A DNA stretch of 64,000 bases from Chryseobacterium sp. (GCA_031277615.1 JAITMC010000023.1:62001-126000), one strand, 5' to 3'. Shown: positions 1-10,064, counted from the stretch's first letter. The notes: generated by a model not told the origin, from the letters alone. Translations and numbers: made by a program.

Positions 1-1
1 G

Positions 2-409
2 GGAATTCCGGGAACCGTTATGCTTCCGGGAACCAACCGCGCAGCAGACCGTTTTGTGAGAGCGTCCTACTACATCAATGCCATCCCACAAACCAGTGAT
101 ACGCGCACAGCAGTTGCCAGTGTATTCAGCGTCATCAGAAACTGTTCTGTTCCTTACGGCATCTCTTCAGAAACAGAACCGAATATCTCATCGACCCGAT
201 GGAGAACCGTATCCGATCAGAAAAACCTGGTCTATTATTTTGAAACGGTATTTACTCCTAACACATTCTGGGTAAACCTTAAAGATTTTGACCTCAGCCC
301 AAAAGGAAAGATAATGAAACTTGACCTGAGTAATTTCCAGACCTATAACGGAAAAGCCAATAAGGATTTCAAGGAATCCAAACCTTTTAAATTTTTAGGA
401 CTTAATTAA
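2..409 (+). CDS. Choloylglycine hydrolase / linear amide C-N hydrolase, C-terminal part (cut by window edge)
   Basis: The reading frame is open to the left edge, so only the last ~135 residues of a larger Ntn-hydrolase-like protein are visible. The segment RFVRASYYIN followed about 50 residues later by LVYYFETVFTPNTFWVNL resembles the end of bile-salt hydrolase / penicillin V acylase family proteins, which cleave linear amide bonds and use an N-terminal Cys as nucleophile. That Cys lies outside the window, so activity and any signal peptide cannot be judged. No terminator is visible in the 171 bases before the next gene. The family call rests on pattern memory of the C-terminal region only; the exact substrate is unknown. 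Confidence 0.7.
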   Translation, partial: GIPGTVMLPGTNRAADRFVRASYYINAIPQTSDTRTAVASVFSVIRNCSVPYGISSETEPNISSTRWRTVSDQKNLVYYFETVFTPNTFWVNLKDFDLSPKGKIMKLDLSNFQTYNGKANKDFKESKPFKFLGLN

Positions 410-580
410 ATAACAAGGTTTGGATTAAATTAAAGATGAAAACACGGAAAACGGAAGTTAAATATTAAAAAACATAAAAAACAGGTCAACAGTTATTCTA
501 TATGAACTCCATAACATCCAACATCCAGCTTTCACTCACCAATCCAGACCAACGTTAAATACACTCATAAACACAATACT

Positions 581-1738
581 ATGATCCTTTTTTCAACAAA
601 AAAGAGAAGCCTTGTGCTTGGTGCTTTACTCACCGGCCTGTCTGCCGGCGCACAAATTCCGGATTCACTGCATACTACTCCGAAGGAAGACAACATCAAA
701 TACCCGCAGCTGCAGATCAAAGGACTTTTCCAGGCCCGTTATCTGGTGGGAATGTCCCGGGATGTAGATGTAAACGGCCTTCATCATGCCGACGGATCGG
801 GAACCAGCAACAATTTTATGCTGAAATACATGAGGGTTCAGGTTCGGGCCCAGATCAGCAAACGGACAGAAGTGGTAGCCCTCGCCAACCTTGCCGATTT
901 TAAAAACGATCCCAAAAGCAGAGTTCTGGAAAACGCTTATCTGAAGTATACCTTCAGTCCCAGGTTGGCATTCACAGTGGGGCAATTCAGACCCTGGTTC
1001 GGAATTGAAGAAACCTATCCTATCGATATCATCAAATCCCTCGACTGGTCCAATCAATACAGTGAATTCGGAAAACTGGGCTGGACGAGCTTTCAGATCG
1101 GGCTTTCCGCAACAGGACAGATGAAATTGGGTGAAATTCCATTTCAGTACGCTGTATCCGTTGTGAATGGTAACGGAAAAAACCAGGTCAATGACAACGA
1201 TAACGGAAAGCAGTATTCTACAAGACTTGTTTTCGGACTTTCTGAAAAATACAATTTCAACGTAGGACTGAATGGCGGTATCGGAGAAGTTTTCAGTAAA
1301 AAAGTGTACGCCGTAGGGATTGATTTAAGCTCAATGATTCAGTTTGATCCCAAATGGAGCCTTGATATGCAGCTGGAAGCCAAACAGGCCACCAATCATG
1401 TTCTGTACAACACGCTGGATCCTGAAACAAGGCCTTCCAATCCTGACCAGTACCTGATCCGTGGAGCTTATTTTCTTCCCAATGTAAGATATGAAATCAA
1501 TCACAGAAATCTCAGTGCTTTTGAGCTTTCCTGCCGGTATGAATATCTGGACACCAATTTCAGGATGAATTCCAATCCCAGACAGACGATTACCCCGATG
1601 TTCGGACTGGAATTCCTGAAAAACTACGGGGCCAGAATTCAGCTGGGTGTACAGTTTGACCGCTATAAACATCAGGTGGAAAACACCTCACAATATAACA
1701 ACAATCTATTCATTGTTCAGGTACAGAGTAGATTTTAA
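581..1738 (+). CDS. Outer-membrane porin, OprO/OprP (porin O/P) type
   Basis: The 385-residue protein starts with a basic n-region and hydrophobic signal peptide ending near residue 24 (SAGAQ). The rest is a beta-barrel pattern: alternating hydrophobic strands, segments such as AYLKYTFSPRLAFTVGQFRPWFG, and a final aromatic residue (VQVQSRF). This is the porin O/P layout common in Bacteroidetes. Twenty bases separate it from the DASS anion transporter, followed by sdhCAB, so it probably lets small anions such as C4-dicarboxylates or phosphate cross the outer membrane for the inner-membrane carrier. The start is the first ATG with a good signal peptide. Substrate assignment is inferred from context only. 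Confidence 0.75.
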   Translation: MILFSTKKRSLVLGALLTGLSAGAQIPDSLHTTPKEDNIKYPQLQIKGLFQARYLVGMSRDVDVNGLHHADGSGTSNNFMLKYMRVQVRAQISKRTEVVALANLADFKNDPKSRVLENAYLKYTFSPRLAFTVGQFRPWFGIEETYPIDIIKSLDWSNQYSEFGKLGWTSFQIGLSATGQMKLGEIPFQYAVSVVNGNGKNQVNDNDNGKQYSTRLVFGLSEKYNFNVGLNGGIGEVFSKKVYAVGIDLSSMIQFDPKWSLDMQLEAKQATNHVLYNTLDPETRPSNPDQYLIRGAYFLPNVRYEINHRNLSAFELSCRYEYLDTNFRMNSNPRQTITPMFGLEFLKNYGARIQLGVQFDRYKHQVENTSQYNNNLFIVQVQSRF

Positions 1739-1758
1739 CCACTTAAACATTTACCATT

Positions 1759-3189
1759 ATGAAAGAAATTAATATCAGAAATGTCGCGATAACGTTCGGT
1801 GTTGCACTGGTAATATGGTTTATTCCTGTACCGGAAGGCGTTACTCAGGATGCCTGGCACCTCTTCGCCATTTTTGCAGCAACGATTTTAGGAATTATTC
1901 TTAAAGCAGCTCCCATGGGAACCATGTGTATGATGGCCATCGCCTTTACGGCCCTTACGCAGGTTGTAGCCCCCGGTGATGCCGGAAAATCCATTACCAA
2001 AGCCCTTTCCGGGTTCGGAGATAAGGTAATCTGGCTGATCGGAATCTCATTCTTTATTGCCAGAGGATTTATTAAAACCGGCCTTGGAAACAGGATTGCC
2101 TTTCTATTCATCCGGATTTTCGGAAAGAGTTCTCTGGGGCTGGCTTACGGACTCGGGCTGGCTGATGTATGCCTTGCCCCCGCCATTCCGAGTAACACGG
2201 CAAGAGGCGGTGGAATTATTTATCCCATCATGAAATCCATGGCCATCAGCTTTGACTCTGTTCCTGAAAAGCCGGAAACCCATAGAAAGCTGGGGTCTTT
2301 TTTAACCCTGAACAGTTATTACATGAACCTCATCGCTTCTTCTATGTTCCTGACCGGAACTGCCAGCAACCCGATGTGCCAGAAATTCGCAGCCAATCTC
2401 GGCATCAATATTACCTGGATGTCATGGGCAGCGGCGGGATTTCTTCCCGGATTAGTTGCATTTTTTGTGGTTCCGTTGGTTCTTTATAAATTATATCCGC
2501 CTGAACTTAAAAAAACCGGAGATGCTCCTAAAATGGCCGCCCGGAAATTGAAAGAAATGGGACCGATATCCAGAAATGAATGGCTGATGCTTCTTGCATT
2601 TTTCATCCTTCTTGCCCTCTGGATATTTGGAGCTTCGCTTTCTATTGATGCTACCACAACAGCGTTTATCGGACTTACTTTACTGCTTCTCACGTCTGTA
2701 CTGACCTGGGAAGACGTAAAAGGCGAGAAAGGTGCCTGGGATACCATCGTTTGGTTTGCAGTTCTGGTCATGATGGCAAGCTCTTTGAATGAACTGGGCT
2801 TCATCGGATGGTTCAGTGACCTGATCAAGGTAAAAATCGGCGGATTAAGCTGGCAGGTTGCCTTTCCGGTGATTATTGTGGTCTATTTTTTCAGCCATTA
2901 TATTTTTGCCAGTGCTACGGCTCATGTCGCAGCCATGTATGCCGCTTTATTAGGAGTAGGCGTTTCTCTGGGAATTCCACCGATGCTTTTAGCCATGATG
3001 CTGGGCTTCATGGGATCTGTATACGGGGTTCTTACCCATTATGGTCACGGCCCGGCTCCGGTATTCTTCGGAAGCGGTTATGTAGATCTTAAAGCCTGGT
3101 GGCTGAGGGGGCTTGAAATAGGAGTCGTTTTACTGATCATCTATATGGCCGTGGGGGGTCTCTGGATGAAAGTTTTAGGATATTATTAA
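1759..3189 (+). CDS. DASS-family anion:Na+ symporter (dicarboxylate transporter)
   Basis: 476 residues with about a dozen hydrophobic segments, of normal length for the divalent anion:Na+ symporter (SLC13/CitT-like) family. A diagnostic SNT signature is visible as APAIPSNTARGGG (near residue 140), with a second Ser/Asn-containing turn TGTASNP near residue 203. In this family such turns bind the carboxylate and sodium. The gene sits 20 bp after a porin and 16 bp before sdhC, so the likely cargo is succinate, fumarate, malate or a related C4/C5 acid fed to the dehydrogenase encoded downstream. Direction and substrate cannot be read from the sequence. Confidence 0.85.
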   Translation: MKEINIRNVAITFGVALVIWFIPVPEGVTQDAWHLFAIFAATILGIILKAAPMGTMCMMAIAFTALTQVVAPGDAGKSITKALSGFGDKVIWLIGISFFIARGFIKTGLGNRIAFLFIRIFGKSSLGLAYGLGLADVCLAPAIPSNTARGGGIIYPIMKSMAISFDSVPEKPETHRKLGSFLTLNSYYMNLIASSMFLTGTASNPMCQKFAANLGINITWMSWAAAGFLPGLVAFFVVPLVLYKLYPPELKKTGDAPKMAARKLKEMGPISRNEWLMLLAFFILLALWIFGASLSIDATTTAFIGLTLLLLTSVLTWEDVKGEKGAWDTIVWFAVLVMMASSLNELGFIGWFSDLIKVKIGGLSWQVAFPVIIVVYFFSHYIFASATAHVAAMYAALLGVGVSLGIPPMLLAMMLGFMGSVYGVLTHYGHGPAPVFFGSGYVDLKAWWLRGLEIGVVLLIIYMAVGGLWMKVLGYY

Positions 3190-3205
3190 TCATTAAATCA
3201 TAATT

Positions 3206-3862
3206 ATGCTGTCAACATTGTCAAGAAAAATGCTGATGTGCCTTACAGGGCTTTTTCTGGGTTTTTTCCTGCTGATTCATTTTCTGGGAAATCTTCAGTT
3301 GTTTCTTCCGCAGGAGCAGGCACACCTGCAGTTCAATGCCTATTCCCATTTTTTATCCGGGAATATCATCATCAAAATCGTTTCCTATGTTTTGTATGCC
3401 AGTATTATCCTGCATGCTGTGGATGGGCTGATCATTACGTTAAAAAATAAAAAAGCAGGCGGAAGCTATCAGTCTGAAAACCGGGGAAGAGCCAGCAAAT
3501 GGGCTTCCCGGAATATGGGAATCCTGGGAACACTGATTCTGATTTTCCTCGTGATCCATTTTCAGAACTTCTGGTACGTCTATAAATTCGGAACTACGCC
3601 GGTGGATGCCAATGGAAACAAAGATCTTTATATGCTGGTCGTTACTGTTTTCAGGGAATGGTGGTACGTGATTATTTATGTTCTGTCGATGATTGCTTTA
3701 TGCTACCACCTCATTCATGGTATTTATAGTGCTGCAAGAACGCTGGGACTGTACCATCCGAAGTTTGTACAATGGTTCAAAACTGCCGGAACGGTATATT
3801 CTGTGGTGATCTGCCTGGGATTTGCCCTGATGCCGATGTATGTATTCTTTACCGCTAATTAA
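3206..3862 (+). CDS. sdhC: Succinate dehydrogenase / fumarate reductase cytochrome b subunit
   Basis: 218 residues with five hydrophobic helices and several intramembrane histidines (for example [33 protein letters not shown]). This matches the single-polypeptide, di-heme, type-B membrane anchor of Bacteroidetes and epsilonproteobacterial succinate:quinone oxidoreductases. It anchors SdhA/SdhB and passes electrons between the iron-sulfur subunit and menaquinone. It lies 16 bp after the DASS transporter and 11 bp before sdhA, implying one transcript. Because type-B enzymes can work as either succinate dehydrogenase or fumarate reductase, the physiological direction is not settled by sequence. 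Confidence 0.9.
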   Translation: MLSTLSRKMLMCLTGLFLGFFLLIHFLGNLQLFLPQEQAHLQFNAYSHFLSGNIIIKIVSYVLYASIILHAVDGLIITLKNKKAGGSYQSENRGRASKWASRNMGILGTLILIFLVIHFQNFWYVYKFGTTPVDANGNKDLYMLVVTVFREWWYVIIYVLSMIALCYHLIHGIYSAARTLGLYHPKFVQWFKTAGTVYSVVICLGFALMPMYVFFTAN

Positions 3863-3873
3863 ACACATCAAAC

Positions 3874-5790
3874 ATGATTTTAAATTCAAAAATACCGGAA
3901 GGTCCGTTGGAACAAAAATGGGACAATTATAAAAAGAAAGCAAGACTCGTCAATCCTGCCAACCGTAAAAAGCTGGATGTGATTGTTGTAGGAACCGGAC
4001 TTGCCGGAAGCTCTGTTGCCGCCTCACTTGGAGAGATGGGGTATAACGTTAAATCGTTCTGTTTTCAGGACAGCCCGAGAAGAGCCCACTCTGTCGCTGC
4101 ACAGGGAGGTGTGAATGCCGCCAAAAATTATAAAAACGATGGCGACAATGTCTACAGAATGTTCGTAGATACTCTGAAAGGAGGGGATTTCCGGGCACGT
4201 GAAGCCAATGTTTACCGCATGGCTGAATGTTCTTTAAATCTTATCGACCAATCCGTTGCACAGGGCGTTCCTTTCGGACGTGAGTACGGAGGATACCTCA
4301 ACAACCGTTCATTCGGAGGGGTACAGGTAAGCAGAACATTCTATGCGAGAGGACAAACCGGCCAGCAATTGCTTCTGGGTGCTTATCAGGCATTAATGAG
4401 ACAGGTCGGAAAAGGAACAGTGCAGCTTTTTTCGAGACATGAAATGCTGGATCTGGTTATGGTTGACGGTAAAGCAAGAGGAATTATTGTAAGGAATTTA
4501 GATACCGGAGCCATTGAAAGACATGCTGCCCATGCCGTCATACTGGCTACAGGAGGTTATGGAAAGATCTATTACCTTTCTACATTAGCCATGGGATGTA
4601 ATGGTTCTGCCATCTGGAGAGCCCATAAAAAGGGTGCTTTAATGGCTTCCCCAAGCTGGATTCAGGTACACCCTACTTCCCTTCCGCAGTCCGGAGATTA
4701 TCAGTCTAAATTAACATTGATGTCTGAATCATTGCGTAACGACGGAAGAATCTGGGTTCCTTTGAAAAAAGACGACACCAGGCATCCCAATGATATTCCT
4801 GAAGAAGAAAGAGATTATTATCTGGAGCGAAGATATCCTGCTTTTGGAAATTTAGCACCGAGGGATATTTCATCGCGTGCCGCCAAAGAAAGGATTGATG
4901 CCGGTTTCGGAACAGGGCCGCTGAAAAATGCCGTTTATCTCGATTTTTCAAAAGCAATAAGAGAACAGGGAAAGGATAAGATCATGGAAAAATATGGAAA
5001 CTTATTCGATATGTATCTTAAAATCACCGGATATGATGCGTACAAGGAGCCAATGATGATCTCTCCTTCCGCTCACTTCTCTATGGGTGGTCTCTGGGTG
5101 GATTATGAACTGATGACCACCATTCCGGGACTTTTTGCCCTGGGAGAAGCCAATTTTGCAGATCACGGGGCCAACAGACTGGGTGCCAATTCACTTCTTC
5201 AGGCTTCTGTAGACGGCTATTTCATTGCGCCTTACACGATTGCCAATTATCTGGCTGATGAAATTCATACCGGAAAAATCTCACCGGAATCACCGGAATT
5301 TGAAGCCGCAGAACAGGCTGTTAAAAAGCAGATTCATGATTTCATGAATATTCAGGGGACAAAAACCGTAGATTATTTTCATAAAACATTAGGGAAACTG
5401 CTCTATGATTACTGTGGACTGGCCCGGAATGAAGCAGGTCTGAAATATGCCATTGAAGAGATCAGAAAACTGAAACAGGAATTTTACAGCGATGTCAGGG
5501 TTTCCGGCCATGATGATACCATGAACAGCGAGCTGGAAAAAGCCGGCCGTGTTGCCGATTACTTTGAGATCGGGGAACTGATGTGCTATGATGCCTTAAC
5601 CCGTAACGAATCCTGTGGAGCTCATTTCCGTGAAGAATATCAGACTCCCGACGGTGAAGCCCTCCGGAACGATGCAGACTACCAGTTTATCTCAGCTTGG
5701 GCCTGGAAAGGAGAAAACGGGGAACCGGAACTGATCAGGGAACCGTTGATTTTTGAAGAGATTCAGCCCACCGTAAGAAGTTACAAATAA
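3874..5790 (+). CDS. sdhA: Succinate dehydrogenase / fumarate reductase flavoprotein subunit
   Basis: 638 residues, typical of the type-B family. The Rossmann glycine motif [10 protein letters not shown] is at residues 38-47, and the flavinylation site HSVAAQGG places covalent FAD on His72. Active-site segments [17 protein letters not shown] and [10 protein letters not shown] are all present. It oxidises succinate to fumarate (or the reverse) on the cytoplasmic face. The C-terminal part with ACGAH-like [12 protein letters not shown] is conserved. The gene is third of a porin-transporter-sdhCAB cluster with 11-18 bp spacings, so it should be co-transcribed. No broken motif was noticed. Confidence 0.95.
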   Translation: MILNSKIPEGPLEQKWDNYKKKARLVNPANRKKLDVIVVGTGLAGSSVAASLGEMGYNVKSFCFQDSPRRAHSVAAQGGVNAAKNYKNDGDNVYRMFVDTLKGGDFRAREANVYRMAECSLNLIDQSVAQGVPFGREYGGYLNNRSFGGVQVSRTFYARGQTGQQLLLGAYQALMRQVGKGTVQLFSRHEMLDLVMVDGKARGIIVRNLDTGAIERHAAHAVILATGGYGKIYYLSTLAMGCNGSAIWRAHKKGALMASPSWIQVHPTSLPQSGDYQSKLTLMSESLRNDGRIWVPLKKDDTRHPNDIPEEERDYYLERRYPAFGNLAPRDISSRAAKERIDAGFGTGPLKNAVYLDFSKAIREQGKDKIMEKYGNLFDMYLKITGYDAYKEPMMISPSAHFSMGGLWVDYELMTTIPGLFALGEANFADHGANRLGANSLLQASVDGYFIAPYTIANYLADEIHTGKISPESPEFEAAEQAVKKQIHDFMNIQGTKTVDYFHKTLGKLLYDYCGLARNEAGLKYAIEEIRKLKQEFYSDVRVSGHDDTMNSELEKAGRVADYFEIGELMCYDALTRNESCGAHFREEYQTPDGEALRNDADYQFISAWAWKGENGEPELIREPLIFEEIQPTVRSYK

Positions 5791-5808
5791 AAAAAAAACA
5801 AAAAGATT

Positions 5809-6558
5809 ATGGATTTACACCTTAAGATATGGAGACAGAAAGACAGAAAAAGTGAAGGAAAATTAGTGGGTTATGACCTGAAAGAGCTGAATCCCCACAT
5901 GTCTTTTCTGGAAATGCTGGATACCCTGAATGAAAAACTGATTACGGAAGGTGACGAGCCTGTGGAATTCGATCACGACTGTCGGGAGGGAATCTGCGGA
6001 CAATGCGGCATGATGATCAACGGGATCGCTCACGGTCCTTTAAAAAATACAACAACCTGCCAGCTTCATCTGCGCTCTTTCAAAGACGGAGAAACTATTT
6101 TGATAGAACCGTTCCGGGCGGAAGCTTTTCCTGTAAAAAAAGACCTGAAGGTAGACCGTTCTGCTTTTGACAGGATTATTTCTTCAGGCGGATTTGTTTC
6201 CGTTAACACGGGACAGGCTCCTGATGCCACCGCTATTCCGGTTACGCATCAGACTGCTGAAGAAGCTTTCGATTCTGCGGCATGTATCGGATGTGGCGCG
6301 TGTGTAGCAACCTGTAAAAACGGAAGTGCAGCATTATTTACCTCAGCAAAGATCACGCATATGGTACTGCTTCCTCAAGGGAAAGAAGAAAGAAGCAACC
6401 GTGTTCTCAATATGGTGTCCCAGATGGACAGTGAGCTATTCGGACACTGTTCCAATACGGAGGCCTGTGAAGTGGAATGTCCTCAGGGGATTTCAGTTCT
6501 GAACATCGCCAGAATGAATTATGAATACAGCAGGGCTTTGTTTTTCAGGAAAAAATAA
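5809..6558 (+). CDS. sdhB: Succinate dehydrogenase / fumarate reductase iron-sulfur subunit
   Basis: 249 residues carrying the three expected clusters in order: the plant-type [2Fe-2S] ligands in CREGICGQCG plus a distal Cys (TTCQLHL), the [4Fe-4S] motif CIGCGACVATC near residues 160-170, and [3Fe-4S] ligands in HCSNTEACEVECPQG. It transfers electrons between the SdhA flavin and SdhC hemes. It follows sdhA by 18 bp and is the last gene of the cluster. An inverted repeat about 150 bp downstream is the probable transcript end. Confidence 0.95.
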   Translation: MDLHLKIWRQKDRKSEGKLVGYDLKELNPHMSFLEMLDTLNEKLITEGDEPVEFDHDCREGICGQCGMMINGIAHGPLKNTTTCQLHLRSFKDGETILIEPFRAEAFPVKKDLKVDRSAFDRIISSGGFVSVNTGQAPDATAIPVTHQTAEEAFDSAACIGCGACVATCKNGSAALFTSAKITHMVLLPQGKEERSNRVLNMVSQMDSELFGHCSNTEACEVECPQGISVLNIARMNYEYSRALFFRKK

Positions 6559-6705
6559 CTTTGCTATTGATTTGAGCCATTAAGGTTTGTTAAGAGCTAA
6601 GGATAATTAAGGGAAAAATCCAAGATCTTTTATAAGCCGTCTCGCATTTAATACTTTAAAAAGTCTTTACGACCTTAATTGCTAAAATAATAAAACAGAA
6701 CTAAG

Positions 6706-6758
6706 AGTAAAGGGTAAAATTGTGGATATCCATCTGTGGTCTTACCCTTTACTTTTTA
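6706..6758 (+). terminator. Probable terminator of the sdh cluster
   Basis: Perfect 12-bp inverted repeat: AGTAAAGGGTAA at 6706-6717 and TTACCCTTTACT at 6742-6753, with a 24-nt loop that itself contains the palindrome TGGATATCCA. A T-rich stretch (TTTTTATCTTTT) follows. It is about 150 bp after the sdhB stop, in a 290-bp gap with no gene. Confidence 0.6.
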
Positions 6759-6847
6759 TCTTTTACAGTTACGGAAAGATTGATTATTGCTATTTTCATC
6801 GTTTTATCTGAAAAAAATAGGTTAAGCTGTTATATTATCCGGCTGTA

Positions 6848-7807
6848 TCAGATCTCCGGAATTGTAATTTTCTTAGGATCATTGGCATCGTACATAATCC
6901 TGACTGTTCCCTGTTTAGGAATGGAAGCCAGGTTCAGCAGACTGACAATTTTTTTATAGACAGCAATATGTTCATTCCCTTTAAAATCTTTAAAGCTCAC
7001 CTGAAACATGATCTGAGGCTGATCATTAACGGTAAGTCCGGTTTGGGTAACGCTGATGATCTGAGCATCGGCACTTCTTCCGGCAAACAGAATCTGTTCT
7101 TCTTTTTTCTTTCTGAAAAGCCTCCCGAAAATCAGCTGATAGACCAGTACAAAAAGGATAAACATAAGCCCGCTGAATATAATCGGATGCATGAAGGTAA
7201 GAAACCTCCACCCGAAATCAAAAGATTCTCTAAGGTAAAAATATCCGTAAAGTCCGATCACATAAGCGATCAGTAAGATCACAAAAACACCTCTCAGAAT
7301 CATGTTTGAAGTATTGAACTTCGTTTTCTGTCCTTCAAGAATAAAATAAGGCTTAGATGAAAGATCAGGATTCAGTAATACTTTAACCTTATTCCCCGCT
7401 ACAAATCTTTTTTCCTGAGGCTTGGTATCATGAAACAGCATTTCGTGTCTGATAGGAACATTACCCAGATTCGGAAACGAAAGAACGATCCGTATAAGGT
7501 TGATATTGGCTTTCGCATCGTATTTCAGCAAATGATAGTCAACAATCTCGGCATCCCTCGGAATACCGTTCTGAAGAATCCGGCTGATAACATTCTTTTC
7601 TTTAAAGGTCTTCACAAAAAGAGCATTGATGAAGAAAATAATTACATAGAGCCATACCACCAAAGAAAAACCGAGATATACATAGCTCACAGCCAACGTA
7701 TTTCTCGGTTCTATGGAAAGTTCCGATGTTGTCATATAAATGAATATCGGAAACGGTATGCAGAAAAAGAGGATATAAACCGCCCAGAAAATGATCATAA
7801 ATTTCAT
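6848..7807 (-). CDS. DUF3592-like membrane protein with an internal duplication
   Basis: 319 residues with four predicted membrane helices in two pairs (about residues 3-25 and 42-66, then 170-190 and 205-230). Each pair is followed by a soluble beta-rich stretch of ~90 residues. Both soluble parts contain a pattern of the type Ala-x-Ile...(V/I)...F.D.KG or pI...F, and end in a (V/T)xVRxxxxDPxxP-like turn (VKVLLNPDLSSKPYF and VRIMYDANDPKKITI). This is the pattern I associate with DUF3592 proteins, here duplicated within one chain. Function is unknown. It is transcribed towards sdhB and has no operon partner. Confidence 0.5.
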   Translation of the reverse strand: MKFMIIFWAVYILFFCIPFPIFIYMTTSELSIEPRNTLAVSYVYLGFSLVVWLYVIIFFINALFVKTFKEKNVISRILQNGIPRDAEIVDYHLLKYDAKANINLIRIVLSFPNLGNVPIRHEMLFHDTKPQEKRFVAGNKVKVLLNPDLSSKPYFILEGQKTKFNTSNMILRGVFVILLIAYVIGLYGYFYLRESFDFGWRFLTFMHPIIFSGLMFILFVLVYQLIFGRLFRKKKEEQILFAGRSADAQIISVTQTGLTVNDQPQIMFQVSFKDFKGNEHIAVYKKIVSLLNLASIPKQGTVRIMYDANDPKKITIPEI

Positions 7808-7920
7808 ACCTGTGATTTTGCAATGTGGGTTAAAGTTATGAATTTTTTTAATAGACTTCCTTTAAATGGGTTGATATGCACAGGTTGAATTGGTGGTAGG
7901 GATAAAATCAGGTGATTGTT

Positions 7921-8980
7921 TTTATAATTCAGGCGGACTGAAGTCTACCTCTGTTGAATAAGTTTATCTGGTTAAAATAATTTCCCACAGATTCCTCAGA
8001 TCACCCAGATCTTTGCGAATATTTTTTTCTCACTGATCCAGCTGATTTTAATACCCCAATAAAAATCTTTGATTTTTAAGAACTTTAGTGAACTTCTATA
8101 CGCAATGCATATAACTTAGAAAATTACTCAAGTGTCAAAAATCTTTGTGCCTTTTGTGGTTAAAATAATTTCTCACAGATTCCGCGAATGACACTGATGT
8201 TTGTGGATACTTTTTCTCGCGCAGATTCTGCGGATTGAGCAGATTTTAATACCCCAATAAAAATCGTAGATTTTAAGAACTTTAGTGAACTTCTATACGC
8301 GATACATATAACTTAGAAAATTACTCAAGTGTCAAAAATCTTTGTGCCTTTTGTGGTTAAAATAATTTCTCACAGATTCCGCGAATGGCACTGATGTTTG
8401 GGGATACTTTTTCTCGCGCAGATTCTGCGGATTGAGCAGATTTTAATACCCCAATAAAAATCGTAGATTTTAAGAACTTTAATGAACTTCTATACGCGAT
8501 GCATATAACTTAGAAAATTACTCAAGTGTCAAAAATCTTTGTGCCTTTTGTGGTTAAAATAATTTATCACAGATTCCGCGAATGACACTGATGTTTGTGG
8601 ATACTTTTTCTCGCGCAGATTCTGCGGATTGAGCAGATTTCAATACCCAATAAAAATCGTAGATTTTAAGAACTTTAGTGAACTTCTATACGCGATGCAT
8701 ATAACTTAGAAAATTACTCAAGTGTCAAAAATCTTTGTGCCTTTTGTGGTTAAAATAATTTCTCACAGATTCCGCTCTTTATAGATATTTTTTGCCTCGC
8801 AGATGTCGCAGATAGAGCAGATTTTATATTCAACCTAATAAAAATCTAACGTTTAAAAATCTTTTGATTCCTTTGTGGTTAAAAAATTCCACAAAATCCC
8901 GGAGCTTGAGCAGTAAATTTCGGATAAAATCAAGTGATTGGTTGCTATAATTTAGGCGGGCCAAGGCCCGCCTAAATTAT
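7921..8980. repeat. Tandem array of ~197-bp non-coding repeat units bounded by hairpins
   Basis: The 1.2-kb gap between two minus-strand genes holds no credible ORF. Instead the phrase GGTTAAAATAATTT recurs at 7970, 8158, 8355, 8552 and 8748, with a degenerate GGTTAAAAAATT at 8877. Unit lengths are therefore about 188, 197, 197, 196 and 129 bp. The middle three units are nearly identical, differing by a handful of substitutions and single-base deletions; the first and last units are divergent. Each unit contains an ACAGATT...CAGATT...GCAGATT-type series of imperfect subrepeats. An imperfect hairpin (AGGCGGAC/GTCTACCT) lies at 7931-7950 on the left, and a perfect hairpin at 8947-8980 on the right. 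Single divergent copies of the unit occur elsewhere in the window. Confidence 0.85.
8947..8980. repeat. Perfect 16-bp-arm hairpin at the end of the repeat array
   Basis: ATAATTTAGGCGGGCC is followed after AA by its exact reverse complement GGCCCGCCTAAATTAT. No T-run follows on either strand, so it does not look like a plain terminator. Variants of the same hairpin (GGTGGAC-4 nt-GTCCACC) sit beside the repeat copies near 47.1 kb and 62.8 kb. Confidence 0.8.
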
Positions 8981-9030
8981 AAAGTTTCTGTGCAGGATAG
9001 AATAAATTCCTGCTATTTCTTATCGTTTTA

Positions 9031-10044
9031 TTAAACTTCTTTATCGAAATAAAGTCTGTAGTATTTTCCTTTGTCGTCTTCTCCGGTTTCAATTTTCTGA
9101 CGGTCCCCATGAATGTAGATGTGGAAATTTTTATCCAGTTTGATAATACTTTTGAAATGACGCTGCGTTTTTTTCACCGCTGCTTCACTAATCGGGAATT
9201 CTTCTGCAATGTTGATCTGCATATCCTGTTCGTAATCTGTCTTGAAATTGACAAAACTTTCGATGACATGTTCATCTCCCAATACTTCATTGGCAAAATC
9301 ATCCAGCTTGAATTCTTCTTTTTCTTTGAAGAAGTTGATGGATTTATTCAGGAAATCTGCCTGATCTGCTTTGGAAACCTCAAATTCCTGTGGCAGCTGC
9401 TTTGTGATATAATCTTTGTAGACCATCAGAGCTTCCTGGGTATGGAAATATTCATCGTCACGCTGCTTTACTTTCAGAAAGTCTTCAAACCAGTAATACA
9501 TATCGCCGTTCTTGTTGTTGTCTACTACAGAAAGTACGTATCCGGTATCTTTATGATTATTGTAGATCAGGGCAGCCTTATCAATTTTAGATAAACCGAT
9601 TCCCTGGTCTTTTTCAATATCGAAAGTTTCTTCCAGCGGATTGATTTTCAGGAAAGATTCTCTTTTCTCGGTTTTAAAGATTCCGATCTTATCTACTTTA
9701 TCAGGCCGGTCGCTTTCTTCTTCAAAATAAACAATGAACAACTCTCCGCTCTGTACTCTTGGATTTTCTGCTGCTTCAAAAAGATGTTTGGCAATATTCT
9801 CAGACTCCCAGAGGAATTTGGCTTTATCTTCAAAAATTTCAGATACAGCACTGTAAACCGGATTATTTACCAAATATGTATCGCTGTAAAAATGAAAGGT
9901 TTCTTCCGATTTGAAAGATCCCAGAAAGTAATTTTCCAGCAGCTCTGCCATTCCTTCGTCCAGCTTAAGCTCTTCCTGAGAAAGCGTTAAAGATTCTCCG
10001 TTGATTTTATTTCCTACTCTGTGTACTATTATTTTTGAAAACAT
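9031..10044 (-). CDS. Nucleoid-associated protein, NdpA/YejK (37-kDa NA) family
   Basis: 337 residues, the usual length for this family of cytoplasmic DNA-associated proteins. It has a conserved N-terminal start (IIVHRVGNK, then a leader in which LSQEELKLDEGMAELLENYF aligns with the family), a central FIVYFEEES / IGIFKTEKRE region, and a C-terminal segment with FKSIIKLDKNFHIYIHG near residue 305. The role is not well defined in the family; some members bind the nucleoid or type IA topoisomerases. It has its own strong promoter and no co-directional partner. In some genomes this family sits near mobile or defence loci, and here it borders the repeat array. Confidence 0.85.
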   Translation of the reverse strand: MFSKIIVHRVGNKINGESLTLSQEELKLDEGMAELLENYFLGSFKSEETFHFYSDTYLVNNPVYSAVSEIFEDKAKFLWESENIAKHLFEAAENPRVQSGELFIVYFEEESDRPDKVDKIGIFKTEKRESFLKINPLEETFDIEKDQGIGLSKIDKAALIYNNHKDTGYVLSVVDNNKNGDMYYWFEDFLKVKQRDDEYFHTQEALMVYKDYITKQLPQEFEVSKADQADFLNKSINFFKEKEEFKLDDFANEVLGDEHVIESFVNFKTDYEQDMQINIAEEFPISEAAVKKTQRHFKSIIKLDKNFHIYIHGDRQKIETGEDDKGKYYRLYFDKEV

Positions 10045-10064
10045 ATCCTGAATATTTTGGACTG

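Noticed and set aside
7430-7888. 152-codon plus-strand ORF opposite the DUF3592-like gene
   Set aside because: The minus-strand frame has sensible membrane helices and a repeated domain; the plus-strand product looks random.
7970-8890. Regular repeats considered as a CRISPR array
   Set aside because: Units are ~197 bp without unique spacers between short repeats, and no cas genes are nearby.
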